A stretch of 41,302 bases of DNA from an uncultured Prevotellaceae bacterium (GCA_900314715.1 OMWI01000030.1:1-41302); one strand, 5' to 3'; positions 7,914-16,730 are shown, numbered from the stretch's first letter. Notes: generated by a model not told the origin, from the sequence alone. Made by a program: numbers and translations.

Positions 7914-10493
7914 CTATTCTTTAATTTTCTTCTTTAGAGTATATGTTCCTGACTGATACTCCCTACCCTTTTCCTCACCAGGGAGAAATACGGTAGCAGT
8001 TGCCCCTTTAGGAATGGTAAACGTCCATATCCACTCGTCGCCATTGTACTTCCAACTACTCTTAATCATTCCTGCTGCCGACTGATAGGAAGCTTTCAGA
8101 TAACCCAATCGACGGTCGGGAATAGGACGCATGATGATATGCTTGAAACCAGGTTGAGAAGAATCAGAAGCAATGCCAGCACAAGTCTGCCAAATCCACT
8201 GGCATACGGCACCGTATGCATAGTGATTGAAACTATTCATGCCGTTTGGTCCCATACCTTTTTCTTTGGTATAGCTGTTCCAGCGTTCCCAAATTGTGGT
8301 GGCTCCGTTATCGATGGAATAAAGCCAACTAGGGTTCTTGCGTTGGAAGAGCAACGTGTAAGCCACGTCAACCATACCATTATCTGTCAACGTAGGCATT
8401 AGAATAGAAGTACCAAGGAAACCTGTCTGTAGACAATCACCATGTTGACGGAAGTTCTCACGCAAACGTTCTATCATTTTTTCTTTTGCTTCGCCTGAGA
8501 AAAGGTTGTTGCGCAAGGCAAAGAGAGCAGGTGTCTGCATGGTGTTGAGAATTTCTGTTTTAAAGGTTCCGTCGGCATTGAAGAAGCGTTCGCGCAGATA
8601 GTTCTTTGCCTCCATCACCATAGCTTCATACTCAGCAGCATTACGATTCGTAGCTTTTGCCATGTCACGCATCATGGATGCATCGATAGTCCAATAGGAA
8701 GCACTCAGATAGTTCCAATATTCAATAGCTTCAGGCAACGGTTTCCCATCCTTAAACGCTCCACCTCCACAACTCTCTAACGGTTCGTAGCTCAACCAAT
8801 CTGCCCATTGGTAGTTGCCGTTCTCCTTGATAAGAGCCGTGTGGTCATATTTCGTTTCGCTGATATGATGCATGTATCGTTTCATAGACTCCCAACTCTC
8901 TTCTATAATCGACATATCACCGAACTGTTTCCAGATAGTCCAAGGAACGATGATGCCAGCATCCGCCCATCCTAAGCGCATATACTCGTTCTGCCAGTAA
9001 GCGTATTGTCCTGCTGGTGCCACTCCAGGATATCCTCCTTCAGTACTTTGCGTATCACGCAAATCACGCAACCATTTATGGAAGAAACGGTTGGTATTGG
9101 CAAAGAAAGTACCTGTCTCGGTGAACACCTGAGTGTCTGCAGTCCATCCTAACCTTTCATTACGTTGTGGACAATCGGTGGGTACGCTCAGATAGTTGGA
9201 ACGCATGCCCCAGATGGTATTCGAGATAAGTTGATTGATAAGTTCATTGCCCGTAGTGATATGGCCTATCTCCAATTCTGGCGTAATGGAACTGACTGGT
9301 ACAGATTGGATTCGTTCAATTTTTACTTCGTCAGTAACCGTAATGTCAACATACCGATAACCAAAGAAGGTATAACGAGGTGTGTATTCAACTGCCTTCT
9401 TACTATCAGCAAAAGTATAGTCCAATCGAATACTCTTGTCTTGAATACGCAAGTTACGACGGTGGATACTACCCTCAGCGCCATCCATACCGCGACTCTT
9501 GGCACCGTTACCATCGTTCAGCAACTCAGCAGGCAGACAAGTAAGACGTGTACCTTCCTTTGCCTTGAAGCGGAACGAAGGTACAGCCGCACAATTCTGT
9601 CCAAAGTCGATGACAAGATGTTCACCAGGACGTACAACTATTGAACATTGGCCATTGTCCTTGCATGGGTATTCACGGTCAACAACTATTCTTCCGTATG
9701 CATCATTGGTGGTTCCCTCTATCTTTGAATAAATATATGCACGTTTCGGACTGAGTGCCCATTCGTTTAGATGATAAACTTCCGCTCCGTTTGCAGGCAT
9801 GATGATACCTTTATACTCTTTACTGACTGAAGGTGCCTTGAGCATTACTGGAAGTTGATAACCCATGAGTTCACGTGCATCATACTCCTCACCGTCGAAG
9901 ATGGCTGCGTGTTTCACAGGACCAGCAATACTTGCTCGCCAATCTTTGGTATTGGTACCATATCTGTGAGTGGTACCATCGGCAAAGGTCAATTCGAGTA
10001 CACCTCGAAACGCACACTTTTGTCCGTACATACTATTACTTCCACTCGGAGTAATAATCTTATCTGCCCACCAACCTGGCGTAACCTGTGCTTCTAAGTT
10101 GTTTTGATGCCCTTTCTTTTTATGAAACTGCTTGGTAACGTCGTAGGTAAACGAATACTTCGTACGACTATGGTGCGAAAAGCCTGGACGCAATACTTCC
10201 TTACCAATTCGTTGTCCGTTCACATAGAGTTCGTTCACTCCCAAACTGGTAGTCATCCACAAGGCTTTCACCACCTTTTTCTCATTCATTATTGTAGTGA
10301 AAAACCAGTTGGCACCATCGGCTGCACGTGTGTCATCGTCTACTCGTCCTTGAACTTCAGGCGCATCACTTACACAAATCCACTCGGATTCATTCCAAGC
10401 CTCATCAGACAAGGGATTCGTCAATTGAGCGTTTATCGTCATGTTGACAAACCACAATAAGAATATGATAATGCTCTTTTTCATAAACTCCAT
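7914..10493 (-). CDS. Alpha-L-rhamnosidase, GH78, secreted
   Basis: 859 residues with a signal peptide (KKSIIIFLLWFVNMTINAQ). The accessory beta-sandwich domains fill the first half: LWMTTSLGVNELYVNGQRIG is the lectin-like domain and VIDFGQN the rhamnosidase N-domain. The (alpha/alpha)6 catalytic barrel starts near residue 405 and carries the hallmark DCPQRNERLGW at 440-450, which includes acidic catalytic residues. FNHYAYGAVCQWIW near the C-terminus is also diagnostic. GH78 enzymes remove terminal L-rhamnose from pectic or plant glycosides by inversion. ATGs at residues 1 and 4 both precede the signal. There is no SusC/D pair nearby; the partner gene is the DUF1593 protein 48 bases upstream. 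Confidence 0.94.
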   Translation of the reverse strand: MEFMKKSIIIFLLWFVNMTINAQLTNPLSDEAWNESEWICVSDAPEVQGRVDDDTRAADGANWFFTTIMNEKKVVKALWMTTSLGVNELYVNGQRIGKEVLRPGFSHHSRTKYSFTYDVTKQFHKKKGHQNNLEAQVTPGWWADKIITPSGSNSMYGQKCAFRGVLELTFADGTTHRYGTNTKDWRASIAGPVKHAAIFDGEEYDARELMGYQLPVMLKAPSVSKEYKGIIMPANGAEVYHLNEWALSPKRAYIYSKIEGTTNDAYGRIVVDREYPCKDNGQCSIVVRPGEHLVIDFGQNCAAVPSFRFKAKEGTRLTCLPAELLNDGNGAKSRGMDGAEGSIHRRNLRIQDKSIRLDYTFADSKKAVEYTPRYTFFGYRYVDITVTDEVKIERIQSVPVSSITPELEIGHITTGNELINQLISNTIWGMRSNYLSVPTDCPQRNERLGWTADTQVFTETGTFFANTNRFFHKWLRDLRDTQSTEGGYPGVAPAGQYAYWQNEYMRLGWADAGIIVPWTIWKQFGDMSIIEESWESMKRYMHHISETKYDHTALIKENGNYQWADWLSYEPLESCGGGAFKDGKPLPEAIEYWNYLSASYWTIDASMMRDMAKATNRNAAEYEAMVMEAKNYLRERFFNADGTFKTEILNTMQTPALFALRNNLFSGEAKEKMIERLRENFRQHGDCLQTGFLGTSILMPTLTDNGMVDVAYTLLFQRKNPSWLYSIDNGATTIWERWNSYTKEKGMGPNGMNSFNHYAYGAVCQWIWQTCAGIASDSSQPGFKHIIMRPIPDRRLGYLKASYQSAAGMIKSSWKYNGDEWIWTFTIPKGATATVFLPGEEKGREYQSGTYTLKKKIKE

Positions 10494-10541
10494 AATTTAA
10501 TTGTTTTCAATTAATCCACATCCATTTGGTTCATAAATAGT

Positions 10542-11939
10542 TCAGACCATGATTATTACCCTGCGATACGCCACGAGATGAAAGGGACCATTGTCATGTA
10601 CCTCACAGATAACATGAAACACCTTGCCTTGAGCATCGTCAGGAATACGGATGGAAACCTTATTCGTATCTGCACCATCTATCGACAATTGAGCATCGCC
10701 TATTTCTGGCTGTTGCCACCATTTGAAAGAAAGTGCATCTCCATCAGGGTCAGTTGAGCGCGATGCATTGAGTCTGACCACCTTTCCTGCCTTTGCATGA
10801 ATAACGATGGGTGACAAACCTTTCTGACCATTCACTATCACATGTGGATTTCTGTTGCCTCGTCCCTCAGCTGCCCACTGCATACGTGCCATAAAGTCGT
10901 TGAGTTCATCAGGATAAAACCGTTGCTTATAACCAACGGATATGCTTCGCACAGATTCTTGCCAACTATTCCATGCGATGGTGAGAGAATCGGGACAGAT
11001 ACCTCGTTCGTGATATCCAGCCCATCCTGCCTGCAGTGGGTCTTCTGGAGAATTGAGTCCGTTAGGCATTACATAGAGAAAACTTGATGTATCGCCCTCT
11101 ACGCCCCATTTGTAGGTGGGATATTCGCTACCTAACGCACCACGACCTTGTATATTGTCCTGATGTTGTTGCCAATGGCGCTTGCCCAATTCACATTGCT
11201 CTTGCCAAGTACCCTCGTCCCAAATGAACTGCAAGTCGTCTTTGAATTCCTGTCGCAACCATTGATGTGAACTATATGCTCGATTCATTCGATTGTTATA
11301 CGCCATATCTTGGTCGGTGATGGTATAGATGCGAAACTTACGCACAAACTTCTTCAATTCCTCTTCTGTACGTGTTTGCTTCACGCGCCAAATAGCTTGT
11401 GCCAATGTGTTGGCTCCACCCCATGCTGCCACATAGATAGGACGAGCATCATCCTCATCAGCCAAACGGATAAGCAGTTTACTACCTGGTGAATCGTTAT
11501 CTTTGCCAATAGCCTTGATACCGCCATTTACGCTACCCATCACCGCTCGCTGAGTCAGATAGTCGGCACTGGGCCAATAGTTCATTTCTTGTTGGCCGTT
11601 CTCTTGTTCTAATGGAAGGAAACCTTTTTGGTTGGAACGAGACATCAAACGCGATACATCCTTGCGATAAGCCTCGATGACACGTGTCAGATATTGCTTC
11701 CATTCAATGGGATATGGATCGCAGTTCCAACCTACGGAAGTAATCAGTGCCTCTATCTCATAGCAGTCAGCGTACGCCATCAGTCGCACCATCGACTCCA
11801 TGTCATCTGGTTCAACATCTGCTGGCGCAATGTCTGTACATACTACGAGACGTGGCTTCAACTGGCCCTTTTTACCCTTACATGGACTTACCGTAAGGAA
11901 ACTCAACAAAGTCGCTACAATCAAGACTATCGTTCTCAT
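10542..11939 (-). CDS. DUF1593 / nucleoside-hydrolase-like exported glycan-associated protein
   Basis: 465 residues with an N-terminal signal (IVLIVATLLSFLTVSP). The core has CTDIAPADVEPDDMESMVRL, an Asp-rich loop like the calcium site of nucleoside hydrolases, then VAAWGGANTLAQAIWRVKQT, both typical of the DUF1593 family. From about residue 370 there is an Ig-like C-terminal domain (RLNASRSTDPDGDALSFKWW). Such proteins accompany plant-cell-wall degradation genes, and here it precedes GH78, so a role in hydrolysing a rhamnose-containing glycoside is likely. The exact reaction is unproven. Confidence 0.85.
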   Translation of the reverse strand: MRTIVLIVATLLSFLTVSPCKGKKGQLKPRLVVCTDIAPADVEPDDMESMVRLMAYADCYEIEALITSVGWNCDPYPIEWKQYLTRVIEAYRKDVSRLMSRSNQKGFLPLEQENGQQEMNYWPSADYLTQRAVMGSVNGGIKAIGKDNDSPGSKLLIRLADEDDARPIYVAAWGGANTLAQAIWRVKQTRTEEELKKFVRKFRIYTITDQDMAYNNRMNRAYSSHQWLRQEFKDDLQFIWDEGTWQEQCELGKRHWQQHQDNIQGRGALGSEYPTYKWGVEGDTSSFLYVMPNGLNSPEDPLQAGWAGYHERGICPDSLTIAWNSWQESVRSISVGYKQRFYPDELNDFMARMQWAAEGRGNRNPHVIVNGQKGLSPIVIHAKAGKVVRLNASRSTDPDGDALSFKWWQQPEIGDAQLSIDGADTNKVSIRIPDDAQGKVFHVICEVHDNGPFHLVAYRRVIIMV

Positions 11940-11985
11940 ATCTTATTTCACCCTGTCTTTTATCAACACAAAAGCAGAATAGTCG

Positions 11986-12387
11986 TTATTCCTTCTTTAA
12001 GTAATCGAATAAGTTAATGGTTCCAACTTCATTCTTAACATCAAGATTGGGAACATACTCTACCATTCTCGTAGCGCCACTTGTCTTGTCGACATAAAAA
12101 TACACGAAAGCACCTGTATAACTACGGAATTCTACTTGATATTCTACATCCGTCTCCTCTCCCATTTTTACATACATCATGGAAGGATTGTCTTTTGCAA
12201 CACTCCAGTCATACTCGCTATGGCAATAGTTGTTGACCCCTTCGTATGCCATTTCTGCCGTAATCTTGGCAGACTCTTTCAATTCTGGAGTTTGGGTGTT
12301 TTCAACTTGACTCTCGGTAGTTTTGCCATTATTGCATGAACATAAAAGCAAGGCAATAAATAACGATGAAATAAAAAATTGTTTCAT
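11986..12387 (-). CDS. Small lipoprotein, unknown function
   Basis: 133 residues starting with a clear lipoprotein signal (FFISSLFIALLLCSC, Cys at 18). The mature part is one small domain: KITAEMAYEGVNNYCHSEYD, then beta-rich DVEYQVEFRSYTGAFVYFYV with GATRMVEY. I do not recognise a named family. The alternating hydrophobic strands suggest a compact alpha+beta fold facing the periplasm or the cell surface. It sits between the flavin reductase and the DUF1593 gene on the same strand, with gaps of 62 and 46 bases. Confidence 0.75.
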   Translation of the reverse strand: MKQFFISSLFIALLLCSCNNGKTTESQVENTQTPELKESAKITAEMAYEGVNNYCHSEYDWSVAKDNPSMMYVKMGEETDVEYQVEFRSYTGAFVYFYVDKTSGATRMVEYVPNLDVKNEVGTINLFDYLKKE

Positions 12388-12449
12388 AACTAATATATAA
12401 GGATTTATCTAAAATTATAGTCTTAACTTTTTATATGGTTCATAAACTA

Positions 12450-13022
12450 TTACTTGATTTGCTGCCCATCTGAAAATGCTTTCCCAACAACCTTGCCAAG
12501 TTGGATATAGGTATGATGAACTGGGTCGAAAGTAATCAGTTGCATCTTTTCCACATCAGGTTTACCATCTTCAGCCAAATACTTCTCATCGCAAAGAATA
12601 TTGACAATTTCAGCAATGAGGTAATAGCCTGTTTCTGATTCGTCAATCTTCTGCTTTACACGACATTCGAGTGTCATCGGAAACTCCTTGAAAACAGGGG
12701 CATTCACGTTTGGAGCTTTCTCTATGGTCCAACCAGTCTTTTCCATCTTATCGGGAGTTTTCCTACCGCTCGCAATGCCCACATAGTCTGATGCCACCAT
12801 CGTCTCTACGGTAGCAAAGGTAACTGTAAACTCTGGATTCACCGCAAGGTTATCTGTTGTTTGATGAGAACCAAGTGAGATCATGATTTCGTGCATATCC
12901 CACTGACCTCCCCAAGCGGCATTCATGGCATTGGGTTTACCTTCTTTATCGTATGTGCCGATAATCAGCACGGGTTGTGGCAATAGCCACGCATTTGATT
13001 TGAAACTTTTCATGTTATTCAT
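12450..13022 (-). CDS. Flavin reductase-like FMN-binding protein
   Basis: 190 residues of the flavin-reductase-like split-barrel family. The N-terminus, LLPQPVLIIGTYDKEGKPNA, is the typical FMN-binding start. It continues with WDMHEIMISLGSHQTTDNLA and DYVGIASGRKTPDK, and ends with FDPVHHTYIQLGKVVGKAF. It probably binds FMN in the cytosol and acts as a reductase or electron-transfer protein; the substrate is unknown. A start at M1 or M4 is possible. The leader upstream is a long G-poor stretch that I would expect to be unstructured. Confidence 0.9.
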   Translation of the reverse strand: MNNMKSFKSNAWLLPQPVLIIGTYDKEGKPNAMNAAWGGQWDMHEIMISLGSHQTTDNLAVNPEFTVTFATVETMVASDYVGIASGRKTPDKMEKTGWTIEKAPNVNAPVFKEFPMTLECRVKQKIDESETGYYLIAEIVNILCDEKYLAEDGKPDVEKMQLITFDPVHHTYIQLGKVVGKAFSDGQQIK

Positions 13023-13105
13023 TTTATTTTGTTTATGTTTATTTGTTATTATGTTCTTTTGTTATTATGTTGTTATGTTATTTTGGTATTTTGGTTTATA
13101 TGTCG
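13023..13105 (-). other. G-poor, low-complexity leader upstream of the flavin reductase gene
   Basis: Read as mRNA sense (minus strand) this stretch is almost only A, C and T, with repeated AACATAATAAC-like blocks and very few G. It holds no open reading frame and no TAnnTTTG box. An unstructured leader that keeps the start site open is one explanation; it may equally be simple-sequence drift. Confidence 0.4.
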
Positions 13106-13120
13106 TTCAATCTTTGTAAA

Positions 13121-14242
13121 TCAGAACTGAATCCAAGTCAGTTTTCGCCATAAACCTTCCAGAGGACCGCGTGGGTGATTTCTAAACCACCAACGGCAAA
13201 AGATGTATTGGCAGATAACCATGCCAAGGCCAATGAGAACGGCATAGGTAATACCGACAAGTCGATAGCAAGCCAATCCATAACCGCAGAAGATAAAACT
13301 GCCTATGATAGATTGCAACAGGTAATTGGTGAGACTCATACGTCCATAAAAACACAAATGTTTCAGCACTTGGCGCACACTCTTGAAAGCATACCAAGCC
13401 GAAACGACAGCCGAGACAATTATCAACAGAATAAAGAGGTTGTAAATAGGCGTAAGCCAAGGTGTTAATGCACCAAAGTCCACGATACTCAGCGCAAGGA
13501 TAAGAAAGATTGATACGGCAAGAATAATATGCCAAATCTGAAGAAGATTGCCCTCCTTATAAAACAATCGTTGCCTGCCCAATTGCATACCTAAAATAAA
13601 GAGGCAAAGCAATTGCGTGAGTCGTCCGCTAAAGACGTTGAATCGCAAATTCAACTCAAAACCATAGCGCACATTGTTCACGACATTCTCCCAAAACGTA
13701 CCGTTTTCGTGCAAGGCGATGGTTTGATTGTAAATGTCAAAGAGCCGAGTGTGGTCGATAGTTGTTCCAGTTAATAAGCAGAACAATTCTACGGGTTGAA
13801 TGGCAAGCAAACCAATGATGCACCATACCGCTTTCGATGGCAGATAACTGATGGGAATGAGCAACAAGCCATAGACGGCATAGAGCATGAGGATGTCACC
13901 ATCGTAGAATGCCACGTTAACAAGACCAAACACGAACAACAAGCACATACGCCAAGCAAAACGTCCAGAGAAGCATTTGCCCTTCTGTTGTTGGTTGTCG
14001 TTCATGATGAAGAAACTCAATCCGAAGAGCATGGCGAAGATGCCATACATCTTGCCACTCAACAACCATGCCAGCACTTTCCCCACCAAGTCATCGCATG
14101 GCAATGTATACACTATAGGCTCTTTCGTAAAGATATCGAAATGCTCCACGGAGTGATACAAGATGATGCCTGCCACGGCGATACCTCGTAAGGCATCGGC
14201 TACATCTATTCGGGTGTTTGGCAAATAGCGCGTTTGGTACAT
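13121..14242 (-). CDS. DUF418 / YeiB-like multipass membrane protein
   Basis: 373 residues. It starts with the family signature RIDVADALRGIAVAGIILYH followed by about nine hydrophobic segments, among them MYGIFAMLFGLSFFIM, MCLLFVFGLVNVAFY and ILAVSIFLILALSIV. The C-terminal DUF418 part contains FYGRMSLTNYLLQSIIGSFI and the ending RWWFRNHPRGPLEGLWRKLT, which is close to the family consensus. DUF418 proteins relate to acyltransferase-3-type membrane proteins and their function is unsettled. It begins 15 bases after the transporter gene stop, so the two are very likely co-transcribed. Confidence 0.9.
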   Translation of the reverse strand: MYQTRYLPNTRIDVADALRGIAVAGIILYHSVEHFDIFTKEPIVYTLPCDDLVGKVLAWLLSGKMYGIFAMLFGLSFFIMNDNQQQKGKCFSGRFAWRMCLLFVFGLVNVAFYDGDILMLYAVYGLLLIPISYLPSKAVWCIIGLLAIQPVELFCLLTGTTIDHTRLFDIYNQTIALHENGTFWENVVNNVRYGFELNLRFNVFSGRLTQLLCLFILGMQLGRQRLFYKEGNLLQIWHIILAVSIFLILALSIVDFGALTPWLTPIYNLFILLIIVSAVVSAWYAFKSVRQVLKHLCFYGRMSLTNYLLQSIIGSFIFCGYGLACYRLVGITYAVLIGLGMVICQYIFCRWWFRNHPRGPLEGLWRKLTWIQF

Positions 14243-14257
14243 TCTTATATCCTGTTT

Positions 14258-14965
14258 TTATTTTTTGTTTCTCTGAAATACCGCAAAGATATTATAACTG
14301 ACACCATGGTCATAGACATCTTCGCCTTCATTCTCCTTCACCCAATTCACGACACGGATAGTGATGGGTAGTACGATAATCTCATAGACTGTCTTCAACA
14401 CCAATTGCGAAAGCATCATCAAAGGCAATTCTTCATCGGGCAACACGCCATAAAAAGCCAATGGAAAGAAGATAATTGAATCGGCTCCCTCTCCCCATAC
14501 CGTACTCATGATAGCCCTCAACGGGAAGCGCTTGCCTTGATCAGAAATCTTCATGCGACTCATCACGTAGGCATTCACGAAGCTACCTGCAATAAACGAA
14601 ATGAACGATGCCAACGCGATACGTGGCGTGAGTCCGAAGATAGCATGAAAGCCCTCCTCATTCTCCCAATACGGAGCACCAGGTATGGCATCAGCTATGC
14701 AGGCAATCATCATGAAAGCAAAGTTGGTGAGGAAGCCTGTCCATATCAAAATGCTCGCACGACGATAGCCCCATACTTCACATACCACATCGTTGACGAT
14801 GTAAGAGATGGGGAATATCAGCAATCCACCCGTCAGGTGAAGCGGTCCGAATACCATCTGCTTCGTTTCAAGGATGTTTGATGCTATCAAGCACACGGTA
14901 AACACGATGCTGAACTGCATGAACAGCACCGAAACCATGCTCTTTTCCTTTGTTGGTTTATTCAT
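14258..14965 (-). CDS. yhhQ: Queuosine-precursor (preQ0/preQ1) transporter, YhhQ/VUT family
   Basis: 235 residues with six or so membrane segments. Family motifs are IASNILETKQMVFGPLHLTG, FPISYIVNDVVCEVWGYRRA and AIMSTVWGEGADSIIFFPLA. This family imports queuosine precursors for tRNA modification. Its start codon overlaps the stop of the metallo-beta-lactamase-like remnant upstream (ATGA), so it was probably once translationally coupled to a complete gene there. I looked for a preQ1 riboswitch upstream and saw only that coding remnant. Confidence 0.9.
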   Translation of the reverse strand: MNKPTKEKSMVSVLFMQFSIVFTVCLIASNILETKQMVFGPLHLTGGLLIFPISYIVNDVVCEVWGYRRASILIWTGFLTNFAFMMIACIADAIPGAPYWENEEGFHAIFGLTPRIALASFISFIAGSFVNAYVMSRMKISDQGKRFPLRAIMSTVWGEGADSIIFFPLAFYGVLPDEELPLMMLSQLVLKTVYEIIVLPITIRVVNWVKENEGEDVYDHGVSYNIFAVFQRNKK

Positions 14966-15126
14966 TTCTTTATCTGGAAATTCTTTCGAGTGTTTCCTAT
15001 CATCTCTGCTTTTGAAACAAGAATATTCTTTGCCTCTTTCACCTGACGAAGACCGTTAGCATGGTCGCAATCAAGTTGTGAAATCAACACATAGTCAATA
15101 TCCGATGGGGTCAATCCCAATTGTAC
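14962..15126 (-). pseudogene. Remnant of a metallo-beta-lactamase-fold hydrolase
   Basis: A minus-strand frame of about 54 codons without a start codon reads QLGLTPSDIDYVLISQLD then CDHANGLRQVKEAKNILVS, ending in a stop that overlaps the ATG of the transporter gene. It matches the segment of MBL-fold hydrolases around the HxxxDH metal motif (usually SHLDCDHANGL), but the first His is Gln here. Everything before and most of what should follow is missing. The upstream junction falls inside the last codons of the DUF6078-like gene in another frame. It looks like the scar of a deletion, perhaps made when the island inserted. Confidence 0.65.
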
Positions 15127-15554
15127 TCTATTGTAGTTTCATCAAAAACTGGTTCTGCCGTCCATCCATGCTTACGGCACACCATAGCAATATGCTCTTG
15201 CATCTTAGGCGTAATAGGAAGTTTTCCATTACGATACTTGTAATAAGTAGTATGTCCATACGCCTCGTCCAATTCCAGACGAATGGCTGTACCGATACGC
15301 TTGGGCATATCGTCAAATAGATGCGTGAAACCACGCTTCATCGTTATCTTTTCATCAGACTTGTAGAAAGGACAATTCCCTTCTCTCACGTCTTTATTCA
15401 TCATGTTTACCACCGTACACACTTTATCCGTCTCAGGCACATAAGGTCCTGCCAACCAATGCAAACAGTGTTCACGTAGCTCACATGACGTATTGTAGCA
15501 CAACAAATAGTGTCGTGCTTTCTCCTTAAATAGTTCTTCGTCAATCTTATTCAT
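15111..15554 (-). CDS. DUF6078-like Cys-rich protein, unknown function
   Basis: 147 residues, no signal or membrane segment. It has an N-terminal Cys cluster (YLLCYNTSCELREHCLHWLA, then DKVCTVV and GNCPFY) that could bind zinc or an iron-sulfur cluster. An HTH-like C-terminal half follows (RIGTAIRLELDEAYGHTTYY, LPITPKMQEHIAMVCRKHGW). This pattern fits the Bacteroidales family DUF6078 as I remember it. It is divergent from the WYL regulator and the triple operator lies in its predicted 5' leader, so it should be controlled by that regulator. Its last codons lie on the MBL remnant junction, so the natural C-terminus may be altered. Confidence 0.7.
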   Translation of the reverse strand: MNKIDEELFKEKARHYLLCYNTSCELREHCLHWLAGPYVPETDKVCTVVNMMNKDVREGNCPFYKSDEKITMKRGFTHLFDDMPKRIGTAIRLELDEAYGHTTYYKYRNGKLPITPKMQEHIAMVCRKHGWTAEPVFDETTIEYNWD

Positions 15555-15587
15555 ACTCTTTAGTCTTTATTTCTCTATTGTTTAGAT

Positions 15588-15654
15588 TTCGTATATGGGC
15601 CATGTACCATTCGTACATGGGCTTTATACGTTTCGTACATCAGCCATGTACGAA
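15588..15654. promoter_or_regulatory. Three tandem 22-bp operator units (dyad TTCGTACA-N7-TGTACGAA)
   Basis: Units start at 15588, 15610 and 15632, exactly 22 bases apart. Unit 3 (15632-15654) is a perfect 8-7-8 dyad, TTCGTACA...TGTACGAA. Unit 1 is TTCGTATA...TGTACCAT and unit 2 TTCGTACA...TATACGTT. Spacing of two helical turns places every unit on the same DNA face, as for cooperative dimers. The same 8-7-8 dyad recurs at 16731-16753. The binding protein is most simply the WYL regulator encoded next door. Confidence 0.8.
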
Positions 15655-15657
15655 ATG

Positions 15658-15665
15658 CAAAAGTA
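15658..15665 (-). promoter_or_regulatory. Candidate -7 box for the DUF6078-like gene
   Basis: On the minus strand TACTTTTG (15665-15658) fits TAnnTTTG. The transcription start would fall at the edge of operator unit 3, and the roughly 100-base leader would run through all three units, a layout suited to repression. Confidence 0.45.
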
Positions 15666-15717
15666 TTAAAAAAATGAAGAATCTACAAGTATTATGCGAA
15701 AAATGCCATTATTTTTG

Positions 15718-15725
15718 TACTTTTG
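15718..15725 (+). promoter_or_regulatory. Candidate -7 box for the WYL regulator gene
   Basis: TACTTTTG fits TAnnTTTG and lies 30 bases before the ATG at 15756. The operator array is some 65 bases further upstream, so any autoregulation would act from a distance. Confidence 0.5.
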
Positions 15726-15755
15726 TGTCATATTCAACAATGACGCAGAATAGAT

Positions 15756-16730
15756 ATGGGAAAGTCAAAAGCACAAGAAATCCGAATAAGGGTAATTGAT
15801 CGTTGGCTAAAACGTGGTAATTATTCTAACTCAGAATTGATGGATAGATGTAATGAGGTCTTGGAAAATGAAGGACGGGGACAGATTTCTTCACGTCAAA
15901 CAATCGTGAGCGATATTGACTATATGAAGTTCACCTACAATGCTCCTATTAAAACTATTGGCAAAGGAAAGAATACTTGCTATACATATTCAGACAGGGA
16001 TTTCTCAATCTATAATCAGGAACTGAGCGAAGAAGAACATCAAAGCCTTAAACAAGCATTGGATGTGGTGCAGCGGTTTAAAGGAATGCCACAATTCGAA
16101 TGGGTAGATGAGATGGAAGCGCGGTTCCGCTTTCAGTCGGGACCATCCGTAGTTGGTTTTGAAGATTGTCAATACAATGCTGGCATTGGCTTCTTTAGTC
16201 GATTGTTTGAAGCTATTACGCAAAAACAAGCTCTAACTATTACCTATCAGAAATTCTTGCATTCAGAACCTATCGTGTATTCTCTTTCCCCATACTATTT
16301 AAAGCAATACAACAACCGATGGTTTCTCTTTGGTCGGGGCTTTCATCAAAAAACATTGACAAACTTTCCACTCGACCGCATTGTGCGAATTGAACGATGC
16401 AATCATCCATTCGAAGCGACAAACGTAGACTTTGACAGTTATTTTGATAATATCATCGGAGTAACCGTAACTAAAGGAGAAAAACCAGAACCCGTAGAAC
16501 TTTGGTTCACTAAACGTCAACTGGCTTACGTGGAAACAAAACCTTTGCACAGGAGTCAAAAGATAGTTTACAAAGACGAAGATGGCGGTATCGTCCACTT
16601 ATTCCTTATTATCAATTATGAATTGGAGCAACTGCTGTTATCCTTTGGCGAGAACGTAAAAGTACTATCCCCTACCCTTCTGCAAGACAAAATAAAAGAA
16701 AGAATCGAAAAAAGTTTGCAAAATTATTGA
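15756..16730 (+). CDS. WYL-domain transcriptional regulator
   Basis: 324 residues. An N-terminal winged helix (IRIRVIDRWLKRGNYSNSEL, ISSRQTIVSDIDYMKFTYNA) is followed by a linker and the WYL domain (about 150-235: ALTITYQKF, YSLSPYYLKQYNNRWFLFGR, FPLDRIVRIERC). A C-terminal WCX-type domain ends the protein. WYL domains sense ligands, often nucleic acids, and regulators of this architecture (BrxR, CapW) repress phage-defence operons through inverted-repeat operators. Identical-architecture dyads flank this gene on both sides, so it most likely controls both the DUF6078-like gene and the operon at 16814. The ligand is unknown. Confidence 0.9.
   Translation: MGKSKAQEIRIRVIDRWLKRGNYSNSELMDRCNEVLENEGRGQISSRQTIVSDIDYMKFTYNAPIKTIGKGKNTCYTYSDRDFSIYNQELSEEEHQSLKQALDVVQRFKGMPQFEWVDEMEARFRFQSGPSVVGFEDCQYNAGIGFFSRLFEAITQKQALTITYQKFLHSEPIVYSLSPYYLKQYNNRWFLFGRGFHQKTLTNFPLDRIVRIERCNHPFEATNVDFDSYFDNIIGVTVTKGEKPEPVELWFTKRQLAYVETKPLHRSQKIVYKDEDGGIVHLFLIINYELEQLLLSFGENVKVLSPTLLQDKIKERIEKSLQNY

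Noticed and set aside
14966-15110. preQ1 riboswitch upstream of the queuosine-precursor transporter
   Set aside because: No convincing aptamer pattern was seen, and the stretch reads as a metallo-beta-lactamase-type coding remnant.
15588-15654. Three tandem repeats as a possible CRISPR array or iteron origin
   Set aside because: The repeats are contiguous with no spacers, each is a dyad, and the same dyad recurs at a promoter, so operators explain them better.
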